Shown: one piece after another, positions 32,039 to 39,954 of the stretch
Position numbering within the stretch: the stretch's first letter is position 1
Layout: each line of letters opens with the position of its first letter
Assembly (NCBI RefSeq): GCF_042652345.1
Contig: NZ_JBHSJJ010000003.1
Coordinates: forward strand, 372,001-436,000
DNA length: 64,000 nt
Source: Negadavirga shengliensis
GTDB lineage: Bacteria > Bacteroidota > Bacteroidia > Cytophagales > Cyclobacteriaceae
Reading direction: 5' to 3'
Made by a program: the position numbers and the translations under genes
The notes under the pieces: model-generated
Seen by the model: only the letters and a program-made list of their open reading frames with translations
Database searches by the model: none
Told to the model about the DNA's origin: nothing

Positions 32039-33445
32039 TTAACTTGGTCTTTCTGCTCCTTTTCGTTGATAAAAGTACCAGTTGATCCAAGTAGCCACCA
32101 GCAAATAAATTCCTAAAATCCAGAAAAAACCGGTGGCGCTTCCGGTACCGCCCATAAAAGCAGCTATTGCCATGGAAAATACAAACGGTCCGTATGCGGC
32201 AATAGCAGCAGTCCATCCAATTACCCCGGCTGCTTGGCGGGGATTTTCTTTAAATATAATAGGAAATTGCCTAAAAGTCGAAGCATTTCCTATTCCTGTA
32301 AAGAAAAACAGCATCATGGTGATGGCAATGAACCAGGGGAATTGTTCCATTCCACTTGGGTTTACCAGGTCCATCCCGATAATAAGGGCTACACCGGCCA
32401 TTAATCCTATACCTGTAATGGTGGTCAATATGGCCCCGCCTACCTTATCTGCAATAAAACCAAAAAGTATCCTGGAAGCAGAACCGATAAGCGGCCCATA
32501 GAAAGCGTACTTTAAGGGGTCAGGGGCTGCCTCAAATTTTCCATATATGGTGTGGATCATCATGGGAAAGGCGGCGGAAAGGCCGGCAAAAGTACCGAAT
32601 GTCATAAAGTAGGTGATGGTACAGTACCAGGTGTGTTTTTCGCGGAATATATCCAACTGCTCTCTAAAACTGGCTTTGACAGGGACGCTTTTAAGAAGAA
32701 ACCAGCAGACTATCGCAGTGATGATCAGCAAAGGAACATACCAGAACGCGGCACTTTGCAGATAGATTTGTTGAACCAACGTTTCACCTGTATCGCCAGC
32801 TGATTTTGAAAAAACCTGGGGCGCTCCATATAATGCCACACCTAACATGACAGGTGTCATGAACTGGGCAATACTTACCCCGAAATTACCGATTCCAGCC
32901 TGTATGCCGAGGGCCGTACCCTTCAATCTGGCAGGGAAGAAGAGGTTGGTGGAAGGCATGAACGAAGAAAAGTCCCCCCCGCCAAAACCGGCCGTCAACG
33001 CCAAGACCATAAACACCCAAAAAGGGGTGCCCGGATTCATGACTGCAAGACCTATCCCGATTACAGGTATCAATTTGAGCAAAGTAGCTATGGTAATGGT
33101 GTGACGCGTGCCGTAGATGGGAATGAGAAAGGTGTGGATGATCCGTAGTGTACCGGCTGCCAGTCCGGGCATGGCAGCCAACCAGAACAATTGCTGCCCG
33201 GTAAAGGCAAAGCCAATCCCATTTAGCCGGGTAACGATGGCACTCATCATGAACCAGGAAGCAAACGAAAGCGTCAACGCAAATGTGGTGACGGTCAAGG
33301 TTCTCCAGGCAATGGTTTTTCCTGTTGCTTCCCAAAAGGAGGTGTCTTCAGGAGACCATTCTTTTAGCCAGGTATTATTTGATACCTTCTTCTCTTTGGT
33401 GACCAAAGTGGATGTGTTTTCCAAGGGTTTAACTAGCGTTGCCAT
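32039..33445 (-). CDS. narK: MFS nitrate/nitrite transporter, first gene of the nitrate operon
   Basis: This 468-aa NarK-family carrier has a hydrophilic N-terminus of about 40 residues. It contains GFGGGDFSSFMPSTNLFFPARLKGTALGIQAGIGNFGVSIAQFMTPV, the nitrate signature, and GIGNASTFRQFPIIFKENPRQAAGVIGWTAAIAAYGPF, the second signature. The transported Arg pair lies in GTLRIIHTF and FRQFP. It probably exchanges nitrate for nitrite or imports nitrate with protons for the cytoplasmic reductase. Its promoter holds a Crp/Fnr-type site and a perfect -7 element. Confidence 0.92.
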   Translation of the reverse strand: MATLVKPLENTSTLVTKEKKVSNNTWLKEWSPEDTSFWEATGKTIAWRTLTVTTFALTLSFASWFMMSAIVTRLNGIGFAFTGQQLFWLAAMPGLAAGTLRIIHTFLIPIYGTRHTITIATLLKLIPVIGIGLAVMNPGTPFWVFMVLALTAGFGGGDFSSFMPSTNLFFPARLKGTALGIQAGIGNFGVSIAQFMTPVMLGVALYGAPQVFSKSAGDTGETLVQQIYLQSAAFWYVPLLIITAIVCWFLLKSVPVKASFREQLDIFREKHTWYCTITYFMTFGTFAGLSAAFPMMIHTIYGKFEAAPDPLKYAFYGPLIGSASRILFGFIADKVGGAILTTITGIGLMAGVALIIGMDLVNPSGMEQFPWFIAITMMLFFFTGIGNASTFRQFPIIFKENPRQAAGVIGWTAAIAAYGPFVFSMAIAAFMGGTGSATGFFWILGIYLLVATWINWYFYQRKGAERPS

Positions 33446-33470
33446 AGCCTTATGTGATTAATTGATGATA

Positions 33471-33478
33471 CAAAATTA
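33471..33478 (-). promoter_or_regulatory. narK promoter -7 element
   Basis: On the minus strand this reads TAATTTTG, a perfect TAnnTTTG, 26 bases before the narK ATG. Its centre is 33 bp from the Crp/Fnr-type site, matching the arrangement at nirK. No clear -33 element is seen, typical of an activator-dependent promoter. Confidence 0.65.
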
Positions 33479-33501
33479 GAGGCGCCTTCGGGTTAAAAAG
33501 C

Positions 33502-33513
33502 TGACGGAAATCA
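33502..33513 (-). promoter_or_regulatory. Crp/Fnr-type site for the nitrate operon
   Basis: TGACGGAAATCA fits TGA-N6-TCA, the core of Fnr/Crp/Dnr boxes. It would be centred near -41 of the narK transcript. The likely binder is the Crp/Fnr protein encoded at 39207. It overlaps a longer inverted repeat with arms AAATCAT / ATGATTT (33508-33529). Confidence 0.6.
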
Positions 33514-33637
33514 TGTTTTAATATGATTTAAAACGGCATCAGGATTTCCGCAAAAAATAGGATAAAATGGCTTTTGGCACTGGATTAGTAGAAAAGAAAG
33601 CAAAGCACGTTTGATGCATCAATAAACTCCCATAAAA

Positions 33638-34591
33638 ATGAAAAAGCACAGAATAGAAGATTTTGAAACGTTTTGCCAGGACATAAAAAAGTACTATGAG
33701 AGGAGCAGAAGTAAAAATGAGGGAGAGGTCAAGGGCGGGGGAAAAGCGGATTCCTATGCCATCGCCATCTGCAATATGGAAGGGGAAACCTATTCCCTGG
33801 GAGATCACCATGAACGGTTTGCCCTGCAGTCGGTAAGCAAGCCCATAAATTATGCCCTGGCGTTGAAGGAAAACGGGGAGGAGGAGGTCCACAGGCATGT
33901 GGGCAGAGAGCCGAGTGGAAGGGGATACAACGGTCTGGTGTTGAATCAGGAGAGTCTGCCCCATAATCCGATGATCAACGCAGGGGCCATCATGACCTGT
34001 TCCATGATCAAACCCGGAGAAACCATGGAAAACCGTTTCAGTCACGTAAAAGAGACATGGTCAAATCTATGTGCCAACTCCGATATAGGCTTCGACAGCA
34101 GCGTGGCAAATGGCAAAGACAAAGGGTATCAAAGAAATATGGCTTTAAGTTACCATATGCTGGAGCAAGGAGCTTTTCCGGAAGGTACCGATATCTATGA
34201 AACGATGGAACTTTATAATAAATGCTGCGGCATCCGGCTAAATGTGGATCAGTTGGCTGTCGCGGCCGCTTCTCTGGCCAGCGGCGGGTGTTGCCCGGCA
34301 ACGCGGGAAAAAGTATTTGAATCAGAAAATATCAGGGACTGTTTGAGTTTGATGCTATCCTGCGGTATGTATGACTATTCGGGGGAGTTTGCTTTTCTGG
34401 TAGGTTTGCCTGCTAAAAGCGGTGTTTCCGGGGCCATGATGGTGGCCGTGCCCGGTTTGCTGGGTATAGGCATCTACTCGCCTCCGCTGGATGAGTTGGG
34501 CAATCCCGTCCGTGGGATTGCTTTCTGTAGGGAGCTGGTTAAGGAGTATGGATTTCATAAATATGATTTGATCGTTAAAAATACCTCCTGA
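33638..34591 (+). CDS. glsA: Glutaminase
   Basis: This enzyme hydrolyses glutamine to glutamate and ammonia in the cytoplasm and is a serine-dependent beta-lactamase-fold enzyme. At 317 aa it is near the 305-310 aa norm. It has FALQSVSKPINYALAL (S-x-x-K catalytic pair), PHNPMINAGAIMTCSMI, NMALSYHMLEQGAFP, YNKCCGIRLNVDQLAVAAASLASGG and GMYDYSGEFAFLVGLPAKSGVSGAMMVAVPGLLGIGIYSPPLDELGNPVRG. It sits divergent from the nitrate operon, sharing about 190 bp of upstream DNA. Whether it responds to nitrate control is unknown. Confidence 0.95.
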   Translation: MKKHRIEDFETFCQDIKKYYERSRSKNEGEVKGGGKADSYAIAICNMEGETYSLGDHHERFALQSVSKPINYALALKENGEEEVHRHVGREPSGRGYNGLVLNQESLPHNPMINAGAIMTCSMIKPGETMENRFSHVKETWSNLCANSDIGFDSSVANGKDKGYQRNMALSYHMLEQGAFPEGTDIYETMELYNKCCGIRLNVDQLAVAAASLASGGCCPATREKVFESENIRDCLSLMLSCGMYDYSGEFAFLVGLPAKSGVSGAMMVAVPGLLGIGIYSPPLDELGNPVRGIAFCRELVKEYGFHKYDLIVKNTS

Positions 34592-34620
34592 AGCCATCGG
34601 GAAAGGGAGAAAACCAATAA

Positions 34621-34665
34621 AAGATAAAAAAGTATTTTATTTTTAGAAAGGTCTCATTATCTTTG
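34621..34665 (+). promoter_or_regulatory. Hemerythrin operon promoter with NsrR-like box
   Basis: The box AAGATAAAAAAGTATT (34621-34636) has one mismatch in the right arm. A perfect -7 TATCTTTG lies at 34658-34665, with its centre 33 bp downstream of the box. That is an activator-like distance, unlike rrf2 and nrdD where the box follows the -7 element. The first ATG is at 34729. Confidence 0.55.
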
Positions 34666-34728
34666 ACATATCAAAAAACTGATGTTTATCAGGATTTGTC
34701 ACATAGACCAGTTCAAAAAATCATAGGA

Positions 34729-35208
34729 ATGGGAAAGCCACTTAAAAGACATCCGGCATTGATACCGCTATCACAGGACCATCATTTCGGCCTATTGTTG
34801 GGATGGAAAATACGTCGGGGTATCAAAAAAGAGGTAGAGAAGGACAGGATCGTAAAATATCTGGATTATTATGTTTCCTCGCATTTGGAACCCCATTTTC
34901 AACTGGAAGAACGGTTCATATTTTCTTTTTTGGCAAAAAATGATCTCATGAGAAAAGAAGCTGAACAGCAGCATGTGGATCTGAGAAACAGCGTTGACCG
35001 CATTTTGTCCGGTTCGGAGAACGCGTTCGCGGATTTGGAGCAGTTTGCAGAAGCCCTTGATGCCCATATCCGGTTTGAGGAGAGAAAGCTTTTCCAGCAT
35101 ATGCAGGTGGAATTAACTGAGGAAGATCTTGCAGAGCTCGAAAGCAGGGTAAAGCGGATCCATGAAAAAATAAAAGAAAACTGGAAAGACCAGTTTTGGG
35201 AAAATTAA
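34729..35208 (+). CDS. Hemerythrin domain protein
   Basis: This protein has 159 aa from the ATG at 34729; a TTG 22 codons earlier would start inside the -7 element and is rejected. It is a single four-helix hemerythrin-like domain: LIPLSQDHHFGLLLGWKI, YVSSHLEPHFQLEERFIF, EQQHVDLRNSVDRIL and LDAHIRFEERKLFQHM, holding the His and Glu iron ligands. A cytoplasmic di-iron protein of this type may bind NO or oxygen or hold iron. It is the first gene of a unit with an Rrf2 regulator and a truncated hemoglobin, all fitting NO handling. Confidence 0.88.
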   Translation: MGKPLKRHPALIPLSQDHHFGLLLGWKIRRGIKKEVEKDRIVKYLDYYVSSHLEPHFQLEERFIFSFLAKNDLMRKEAEQQHVDLRNSVDRILSGSENAFADLEQFAEALDAHIRFEERKLFQHMQVELTEEDLAELESRVKRIHEKIKENWKDQFWEN

Positions 35209-35218
35209 TAGATAACCT

Positions 35219-35656
35219 ATGTTTTCAAAAGCATGTGAGTATGGCATAAGGGCAGTGATTTATATATGGTCACAAAGCAGGGAGGGACGTAAACTTGGGG
35301 TGAAAGATATCTGTAAGGAAATCGATGCGCCGGAATATTTTACGGCTAAAATTCTCCAGTCGCTTGCCCGCCAAGGCATTATCAGCTCGGCAAAAGGTCC
35401 CAATGGGGGGTTCTATATAGACAAAGAACAGGAAGAGCTTTGTCTGATTGACCTGGTGGTGGCCATTGATGGAGAAAAGATATTCAAAGGTTGTGGCTTG
35501 GGACTGAAACTGTGTTCAGAAAAAAATCCATGCCCCATCCACAATGATTTTAAGATCGTGCGTGATGGTCTTACCAAGCTGCTGAAAGAAAAGACCATAA
35601 AAGCGCTGGCAGACGAAGTGTCCAAAGGCACTGCGGTATTGGTGGCTTTGTCCTAA
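35219..35656 (+). CDS. Rrf2 family regulator, second copy
   Basis: This 145-aa winged-helix protein has the same Cys spacing (residues 92, 99 and 105; CGLGLKLCSEKNPCPIH) as the one at 9675. The recognition region reads KDICKEIDAPEYFTAKILQSLARQGIISSAKGPNGGFYI against the other's ISKELGLSFHFLTKIFRELTSKGLLHSYRGPAGG, so DNA preference may differ. It lies 10 bp after the hemerythrin gene and 34 bp before the hemoglobin gene. It could autoregulate through the box at 34621. Confidence 0.87.
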   Translation: MFSKACEYGIRAVIYIWSQSREGRKLGVKDICKEIDAPEYFTAKILQSLARQGIISSAKGPNGGFYIDKEQEELCLIDLVVAIDGEKIFKGCGLGLKLCSEKNPCPIHNDFKIVRDGLTKLLKEKTIKALADEVSKGTAVLVALS

Positions 35657-35690
35657 TATAGGTTATTTCGATTGATCAAATTTGTGGCGC

Positions 35691-36080
35691 GTGAAAGAGA
35701 AAATTGAGGATATTAAGCACATAAAGAAATTTGTTGACAGTTTTTATGCCAAGGTAAGGAGAGATCCTTTACTTTCCCCGATTTTTGAGGAGAGACTGGG
35801 CAATGGCTGGGAGAAACATCTGGAAAAAATGTACCGGTTCTGGCAAACGGTTTTGCTGGAAGAGCATACTTATTTTGGAAGCCCATTTGCACCCCATGCC
35901 ACCATGTCCCTGGATAAGGATCATTTTGAAAGATGGCTGCAGCTTTTCGATGAAACCCTGAAAGAAAGTTTCCAGGGGGAGAAGGCAGAGGAGGCAAAAT
36001 GGAGGGCGGAAAAAATGGCCCAGATGTTTCAAATAAAACTGGAATATTACAGGCAACACCATATCCGCCCTTTGACCTGA
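35691..36080 (+). CDS. Group 3 truncated hemoglobin
   Basis: This protein has 129 aa from the GTG at 35691; a TTG at 35682 is the alternative, and no ATG exists ahead of the conserved start. Family features are KKFVDSFYAKVRRDPLLSPIFEERL, WEKHLEKMYRFWQTVLL (distal region), FGSPFAPHATMSLDKDHFERWLQLFDETL (proximal His in the group 3 setting) and AEKMAQMFQIKL. Group 3 trHbs bind heme and probably detoxify NO or act in microaerobic redox. It shares an operon with hemerythrin and Rrf2 and converges on the SCO gene with only 14 bp between. Confidence 0.88.
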   Translation: MKEKIEDIKHIKKFVDSFYAKVRRDPLLSPIFEERLGNGWEKHLEKMYRFWQTVLLEEHTYFGSPFAPHATMSLDKDHFERWLQLFDETLKESFQGEKAEEAKWRAEKMAQMFQIKLEYYRQHHIRPLT

Positions 36081-36094
36081 TCTGCTGGCCTGGC

Positions 36095-36703
36095 TTATTT
36101 TCCCAATGCGGCAATTCTGGAAACAATTTCCTCGTTTTCAAGGCCAAGCCCCTCTTTTTGGTATTTCAGCACACCTTCTTCATCAAACACACTGATGATG
36201 TTGGAATGGGAGAAGTCTATGGGGCTGATTTTTTTGTATTTTACGGCCAAAATGTTAGCAAAATCCCTGACCCCGTCTTCACTGCCCTGCAAAAATATCC
36301 ATTGATCACCATCCATGCCGTTGTCCTTGGCAAACTGGGTGAGTTTTTCAGGGGTATCGTTGGCTGGGTCAATACTCACCAAAACATATTTCACCGGTTG
36401 GCTTGTTTTGGAACTGGCTTTTTGTTCAATATGCCGCATGTCGGCCACCAGCCGGGGACATGCCGTCCGGCAGGCAGTATAAATCATGACCACTACGAGG
36501 GGTTGTCCTCTGAAATCTTTGAACTCAATCTTTTCGTTATGCTGCGTGGTCCACTCGGAAGGAAGATGGAATATGGACATCTCATCCAATTCATCTGATT
36601 TTTCTGTGGTCTCATTTTCAGTCAGCGAAGGCATATCGTCTGACTGGCAGCTAAATAATAGGATCAATAGGGATAAGAACGGAATAATTGTTGATTTTTT
36701 CAT
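36095..36703 (-). CDS. SCO1/SenC family copper chaperone lipoprotein
   Basis: This 202-aa protein has a lipoprotein signal with lipobox ending at Cys19 (LLFSC). A thioredoxin fold follows with the copper-binding pair YTACRTACP (Cys78 and Cys82) and a late His in DFSHSNIISVF. SCO proteins deliver Cu or reduce Cu-site thiols in cytochrome oxidases. Here, the third gene after nirK, it more likely supplies copper to NirK. It lies 15 bp after the SUMF1-type gene on the same strand. Confidence 0.88.
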   Translation of the reverse strand: MKKSTIIPFLSLLILLFSCQSDDMPSLTENETTEKSDELDEMSIFHLPSEWTTQHNEKIEFKDFRGQPLVVVMIYTACRTACPRLVADMRHIEQKASSKTSQPVKYVLVSIDPANDTPEKLTQFAKDNGMDGDQWIFLQGSEDGVRDFANILAVKYKKISPIDFSHSNIISVFDEEGVLKYQKEGLGLENEEIVSRIAALGK

Positions 36704-36718
36704 GGCTTTAATATTTTG

Positions 36719-37501
36719 TCAGGGGTTGGCGGATGCCATGCTGATATCCTTTACACACCGGAAACCTAAGGTTATCAGATTATAATTGGCTTTAAGACTG
36801 GACCGCATGGCGTATCTCATGAAGGCGGCATAATTCATCAGGTCATTCGCTCCCAGCGCTCCTGACGCGCAGAACAGACCTTGGTCCGTATTGCCGTAGT
36901 TTCTGGATTCTCCGGTTAGGATAATGGCGTTGAAATCCAGGGTCCATTCCCACACCATTCCATGGAGATCCTGGACACCCCAATAGTTGGCGGGCTGTTG
37001 TCCCACCTGATGTAAATAAGTTTTGGGTTTTTCGTATCCTCTTAATACAGCTACATTGTACAAGCTGTCCCGGCGGGCATCGGCCTTGGATTGGTTAGCC
37101 ATGGCGACGTATTCCCACTCGTCCACATAGGGGAGCCTTTTTCCCTGGCATTCGCAATAAGCCTTTGCCGCAAACCAGGATACATTGTTTACGGGACTGT
37201 TGGCAAGACCTTCAGGAAAACCCAGGTCCGATGTCCACATGCCCAGATACCTTTCGTCTGCAAAAAGCTTTTTGATACTGGATTTTTGCCATTGCGGGAA
37301 CTGTTTGACAAACTCCAGATATTCTGAATGGGTAACCGGCGTGACATCCATGTAGAAGCCGGGAACTTTTACCTCTTCACTTTTGACCGTTCCATATAGG
37401 GGGACATAACTGCCCCCCTTTACCAAAACCATCTCTTTTTCCTGGGCGGAGAGCTGGGTGACCAGCAGAAACCCCATGAGCGTTAATAGGAAAGTTTTCA
37501 T
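36719..37501 (-). CDS. SUMF1/formylglycine-generating-enzyme-like protein
   Basis: This 260-aa protein with an N-terminal signal peptide (ending LSAQE) is periplasmic. The SUMF1 fold is shown by MVLVKGGSYVP, VPGFYMDVTPVTHSEYLEFV, SPVNNVSWFAAKAYCECQGKRLPYVDEWEYVA, QDLHGMVWEWTLDF and MRYAMRSSLKANYNLITLGFRCVKD. The start overlaps the nirK stop (ATGA). True FGEs bind copper through a Cys pair; this one has CECQGK rather than the standard pair, so its chemistry is open. A role in NirK maturation or heme attachment is inference from operon position. Confidence 0.82.
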   Translation of the reverse strand: MKTFLLTLMGFLLVTQLSAQEKEMVLVKGGSYVPLYGTVKSEEVKVPGFYMDVTPVTHSEYLEFVKQFPQWQKSSIKKLFADERYLGMWTSDLGFPEGLANSPVNNVSWFAAKAYCECQGKRLPYVDEWEYVAMANQSKADARRDSLYNVAVLRGYEKPKTYLHQVGQQPANYWGVQDLHGMVWEWTLDFNAIILTGESRNYGNTDQGLFCASGALGANDLMNYAAFMRYAMRSSLKANYNLITLGFRCVKDISMASANP

Positions 37502-38973
37502 TGTCTACGTTTTTTTACCATCTCCGGCGTGATTTCTGTCCCCTTGTTTCCCCAATTGTTATAGACATAGGTCAGGACATTGGCCACCTCTTCATCGGAT
37601 AAGTTTTGCGCAGGCATCATGCTGTTATACTTTTTGCCGTTCACTTCTATTTCACCGGAAAGGCCGTGCAGCAATACATCTATAGCCCTGTTCTCGTCGG
37701 CATTGAGATAATCGGCGTTTGCCAATGGAGGGAAGGCATTGGGTATCCCTTCTCCACTCGCCTGGTGACAGGCGAAACATGCCTGCATATAAAGCTTTTT
37801 GCCGGCTTCGATCCTATCGCCTTTATTCATTTCGGAGGGGAAAGCCAGTTCTTTACTGTCTTTAGGCGTTTCCTTGGCCAAGCTGCTTCCCGGGTTGTAG
37901 ATTCCCTCTTCAATCTCGCCGGCAAAAATGTTGTGGTTTTCTTCCCCGCTTACTGCCAAAATACCCAATGCGCCCTTGTTGAACGCCCTGAAAATAGAGT
38001 GGTCGACCAGCACCAAATTAGAAGGCACATCTGCTACGAATTCCAGAATGGCTGCGCCGCCTGCAGGGACTAGGGTGGTGCCGACATTGGAATTGACTTG
38101 GTCGCCCCCGTCCACATATACTTTATCGAATATTTCACCGATCACGTGGAAAGAGGATGCCAGGTTGGGTCCCCCGTTCCCAAAGAAAATCCTGATATTT
38201 TCACCCGCTTTTGCTTGCAGGGCATTTTCGCCGGATAATGCGTTGACACTTCCATTAAATACTACATAATCAGGTCTTTCATCGATGGCTTTTTGTTGAT
38301 TGAAAGCCTGCAATCCGGCTTCTCCAAATTTGCCTTCGGTGTAGAAGTCACCCTGCATGACATAAAATTCCTTATCCACCGGAGGCAGGCCACCTTCGGG
38401 CTCTACCAGGATAAGGCCGTACATGCCGTTGGCCACGTGCATCCCAACTGGAGCAGTCGCACAGTGATAGACGTACAAACCGGGGTTGATGACCTTGAAA
38501 GAGAATGTCTTTTCCTGTCCGGGAGCCACGAATGAGGCTTCTGCACCGCCGCCTTGTCCGGTTACTGCATGGAGGTCAATGTTATGGGGCAGCTTATTAT
38601 CCGGGTGGTTTTTGATTTTGAAATCAACCACATCACCCACCCGCGTACGGATAAAAGAGCCAGGTACCGTTCCCCCAAAAGTCCAGTAAACATACGAAAC
38701 ACCATCTGCCATTTCAGCCTCTTGCTCGATGATTTCCATCTCCATATAAAGCCTCTTTGCAGGCCTGTTGCCTACCGGCGCCGGTACGAAGGGAGGGGAA
38801 GTCAGTTCCGCTTTCATTTCCCCGAATACTTTGATGTTTGCCGGATCCTTGGTTTTCTTAGTATGGTTTTTTATTTGGGTGCTGTCATGATTGCAGGATA
38901 AAACGAACCCTGTCAATAAAAAGATAAAAAGGTAAGTTAATCCTTTAATAATCTGCTTATATGTTGTTTCCAT
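37498..38973 (-). CDS. nirK: Copper nitrite reductase fused to cytochrome c
   Basis: NirK reduces nitrite to NO in the periplasm. The protein has 491 aa with a lipoprotein-type signal (lipobox TGFVLSC). Two cupredoxin domains follow, with LPHNIDLHAVTGQGG (type 1 and type 2 His), YVYHCATAPVGMHVANGMYG (type 1 Cys, His and Met) and LVDHSIFRAFNKGALG (type 2 His). A C-terminal class I cytochrome c domain (from about residue 390) has CFACH and the Met ligand in YNSMMPAQNLSDEEV. The tethered heme domain would bring electrons directly. The gene starts an operon with the SUMF1-type and SCO genes and has a Crp/Fnr-type promoter. Confidence 0.95.
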   Translation of the reverse strand: METTYKQIIKGLTYLFIFLLTGFVLSCNHDSTQIKNHTKKTKDPANIKVFGEMKAELTSPPFVPAPVGNRPAKRLYMEMEIIEQEAEMADGVSYVYWTFGGTVPGSFIRTRVGDVVDFKIKNHPDNKLPHNIDLHAVTGQGGGAEASFVAPGQEKTFSFKVINPGLYVYHCATAPVGMHVANGMYGLILVEPEGGLPPVDKEFYVMQGDFYTEGKFGEAGLQAFNQQKAIDERPDYVVFNGSVNALSGENALQAKAGENIRIFFGNGGPNLASSFHVIGEIFDKVYVDGGDQVNSNVGTTLVPAGGAAILEFVADVPSNLVLVDHSIFRAFNKGALGILAVSGEENHNIFAGEIEEGIYNPGSSLAKETPKDSKELAFPSEMNKGDRIEAGKKLYMQACFACHQASGEGIPNAFPPLANADYLNADENRAIDVLLHGLSGEIEVNGKKYNSMMPAQNLSDEEVANVLTYVYNNWGNKGTEITPEMVKKRRQ

Positions 38974-39048
38974 AACCGTGTTTGTTTAGAAAATTTTTTT
39001 CTGCTGCCGCTAACTTTTCAAGAGATGAGAATATCTCGATTTGTTATT

Positions 39049-39056
39049 CAAAAGTA
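39049..39056 (-). promoter_or_regulatory. nirK promoter -7 element
   Basis: On the minus strand this reads TACTTTTG, a perfect TAnnTTTG, 76 bases before the nirK ATG. Its centre lies 33 bp from the Crp/Fnr-type site at 39080, the same as at narK. Confidence 0.65.
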
Positions 39057-39079
39057 GTTATGGATAAAGCCGGGGCTAA

Positions 39080-39091
39080 TGACAGGAGTCA
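39080..39091 (-). promoter_or_regulatory. Crp/Fnr-type site for nirK
   Basis: TGACAGGAGTCA is a TGA-N6-TCA palindrome (TGAC / GTCA arms). It is centred near -41 of the expected transcript, the class II activator position. The crp/fnr gene lies 120 bp away on the same strand. Confidence 0.6.
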
Positions 39092-39206
39092 GCATCAGAA
39101 AAGTTATTTTTCATGTTTTTTCCTGCGTTTTCGCAGGTCAAGGATCAGCAGCGGGTCCATGATGGTTTATGGAACAAGCGGGTATATTAATCTTATTTCC
39201 TGATAA

Positions 39207-39911
39207 TCAGTTAAATATTTCGGAGGCGAAATACCTTGAAAGGCGCTGCTTCAATGCCTTAAAGTCGGATATGATGATATCCTTGTTTTCCAAAGTGATT
39301 ATTTTTTTTTCTTTTAACTGGGTAACGGATCTGGAAACCTGCTCTGCATTGGTGCCTGCAATATCTGCAATTTCCTGTCGGCCCAGGTTGATTTCTATCC
39401 TTTTTTGACGGTCCAGCCCAAACGTTTCCGTGATGTATATCAACGCATAGATGATTTTTTCTTCGGTACTCATTTGGGCAAAGCATTTTGTTCTCATTTC
39501 GCTTTTACGGAGTTCTCTTGAATAGAACATCATCGCCTGTAAGGCAAAATCCGGATTGGTGACAAATGTGTGGTAAAATATTTCATTTTCCACAAAGCAG
39601 ATTTGAGAAGTTTCCAAGGCCACCGCCCCGATGGCATACAGTTCCTTGTCCAGGCTCATGTGTCCCAGCACATGGCCGTCCGAGGCTAATCTTACGGTAT
39701 GGGACTTACCTTCCTGGTTTGTGCTGATCACCTTGACCTTACCGTGATAAATAAAATATACGCCATGGACCAAACTTCCCTCCTGAAAGATAAACTGTCC
39801 TTTTGGAACGGTATAGACATTTTTATTTTCACTCAGCCACTCCATTCCAACGGCGTGACAGTTTTTTATGAGGCACTTATGGTTAGGACATGTTGCACAA
39901 TCCAAGGACAT
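39207..39911 (-). CDS. Crp/Fnr family regulator
   Basis: This protein has 234 aa from the ATG at 39911; a TTG 20 codons earlier lies within the likely -7 element. The N-terminus MSLDCATCPNHKCLIKNC has four Cys (C-x2-C-x4-C-x4-C), reminiscent of Fnr cluster ligands. A cNMP-binding-type beta roll follows (FIFQEGSLVHGVYFIYHGKVKVI), then a dimer helix and a HTH, RQEIADIAGTNAEQVSRSVTQLKEKKII. I infer an oxygen- or NO-sensing activator of narK and nirK, whose promoters share a TGA-N6-TCA site. Its own promoter contains an inverted repeat. Confidence 0.87.
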   Translation of the reverse strand: MSLDCATCPNHKCLIKNCHAVGMEWLSENKNVYTVPKGQFIFQEGSLVHGVYFIYHGKVKVISTNQEGKSHTVRLASDGHVLGHMSLDKELYAIGAVALETSQICFVENEIFYHTFVTNPDFALQAMMFYSRELRKSEMRTKCFAQMSTEEKIIYALIYITETFGLDRQKRIEINLGRQEIADIAGTNAEQVSRSVTQLKEKKIITLENKDIIISDFKALKQRLSRYFASEIFN

Positions 39912-39954
39912 ATTTACATGTATTTTGTATTTGACTTGGGAAATATCCGCATTC

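Noticed and set aside
39122..39137. CCTGCG-TTTT-CGCAGG hairpin as terminator of crp/fnr
   Set aside because: On the minus strand it is followed by an A run, not a T run, so it does not fit a rho-independent terminator for that gene.
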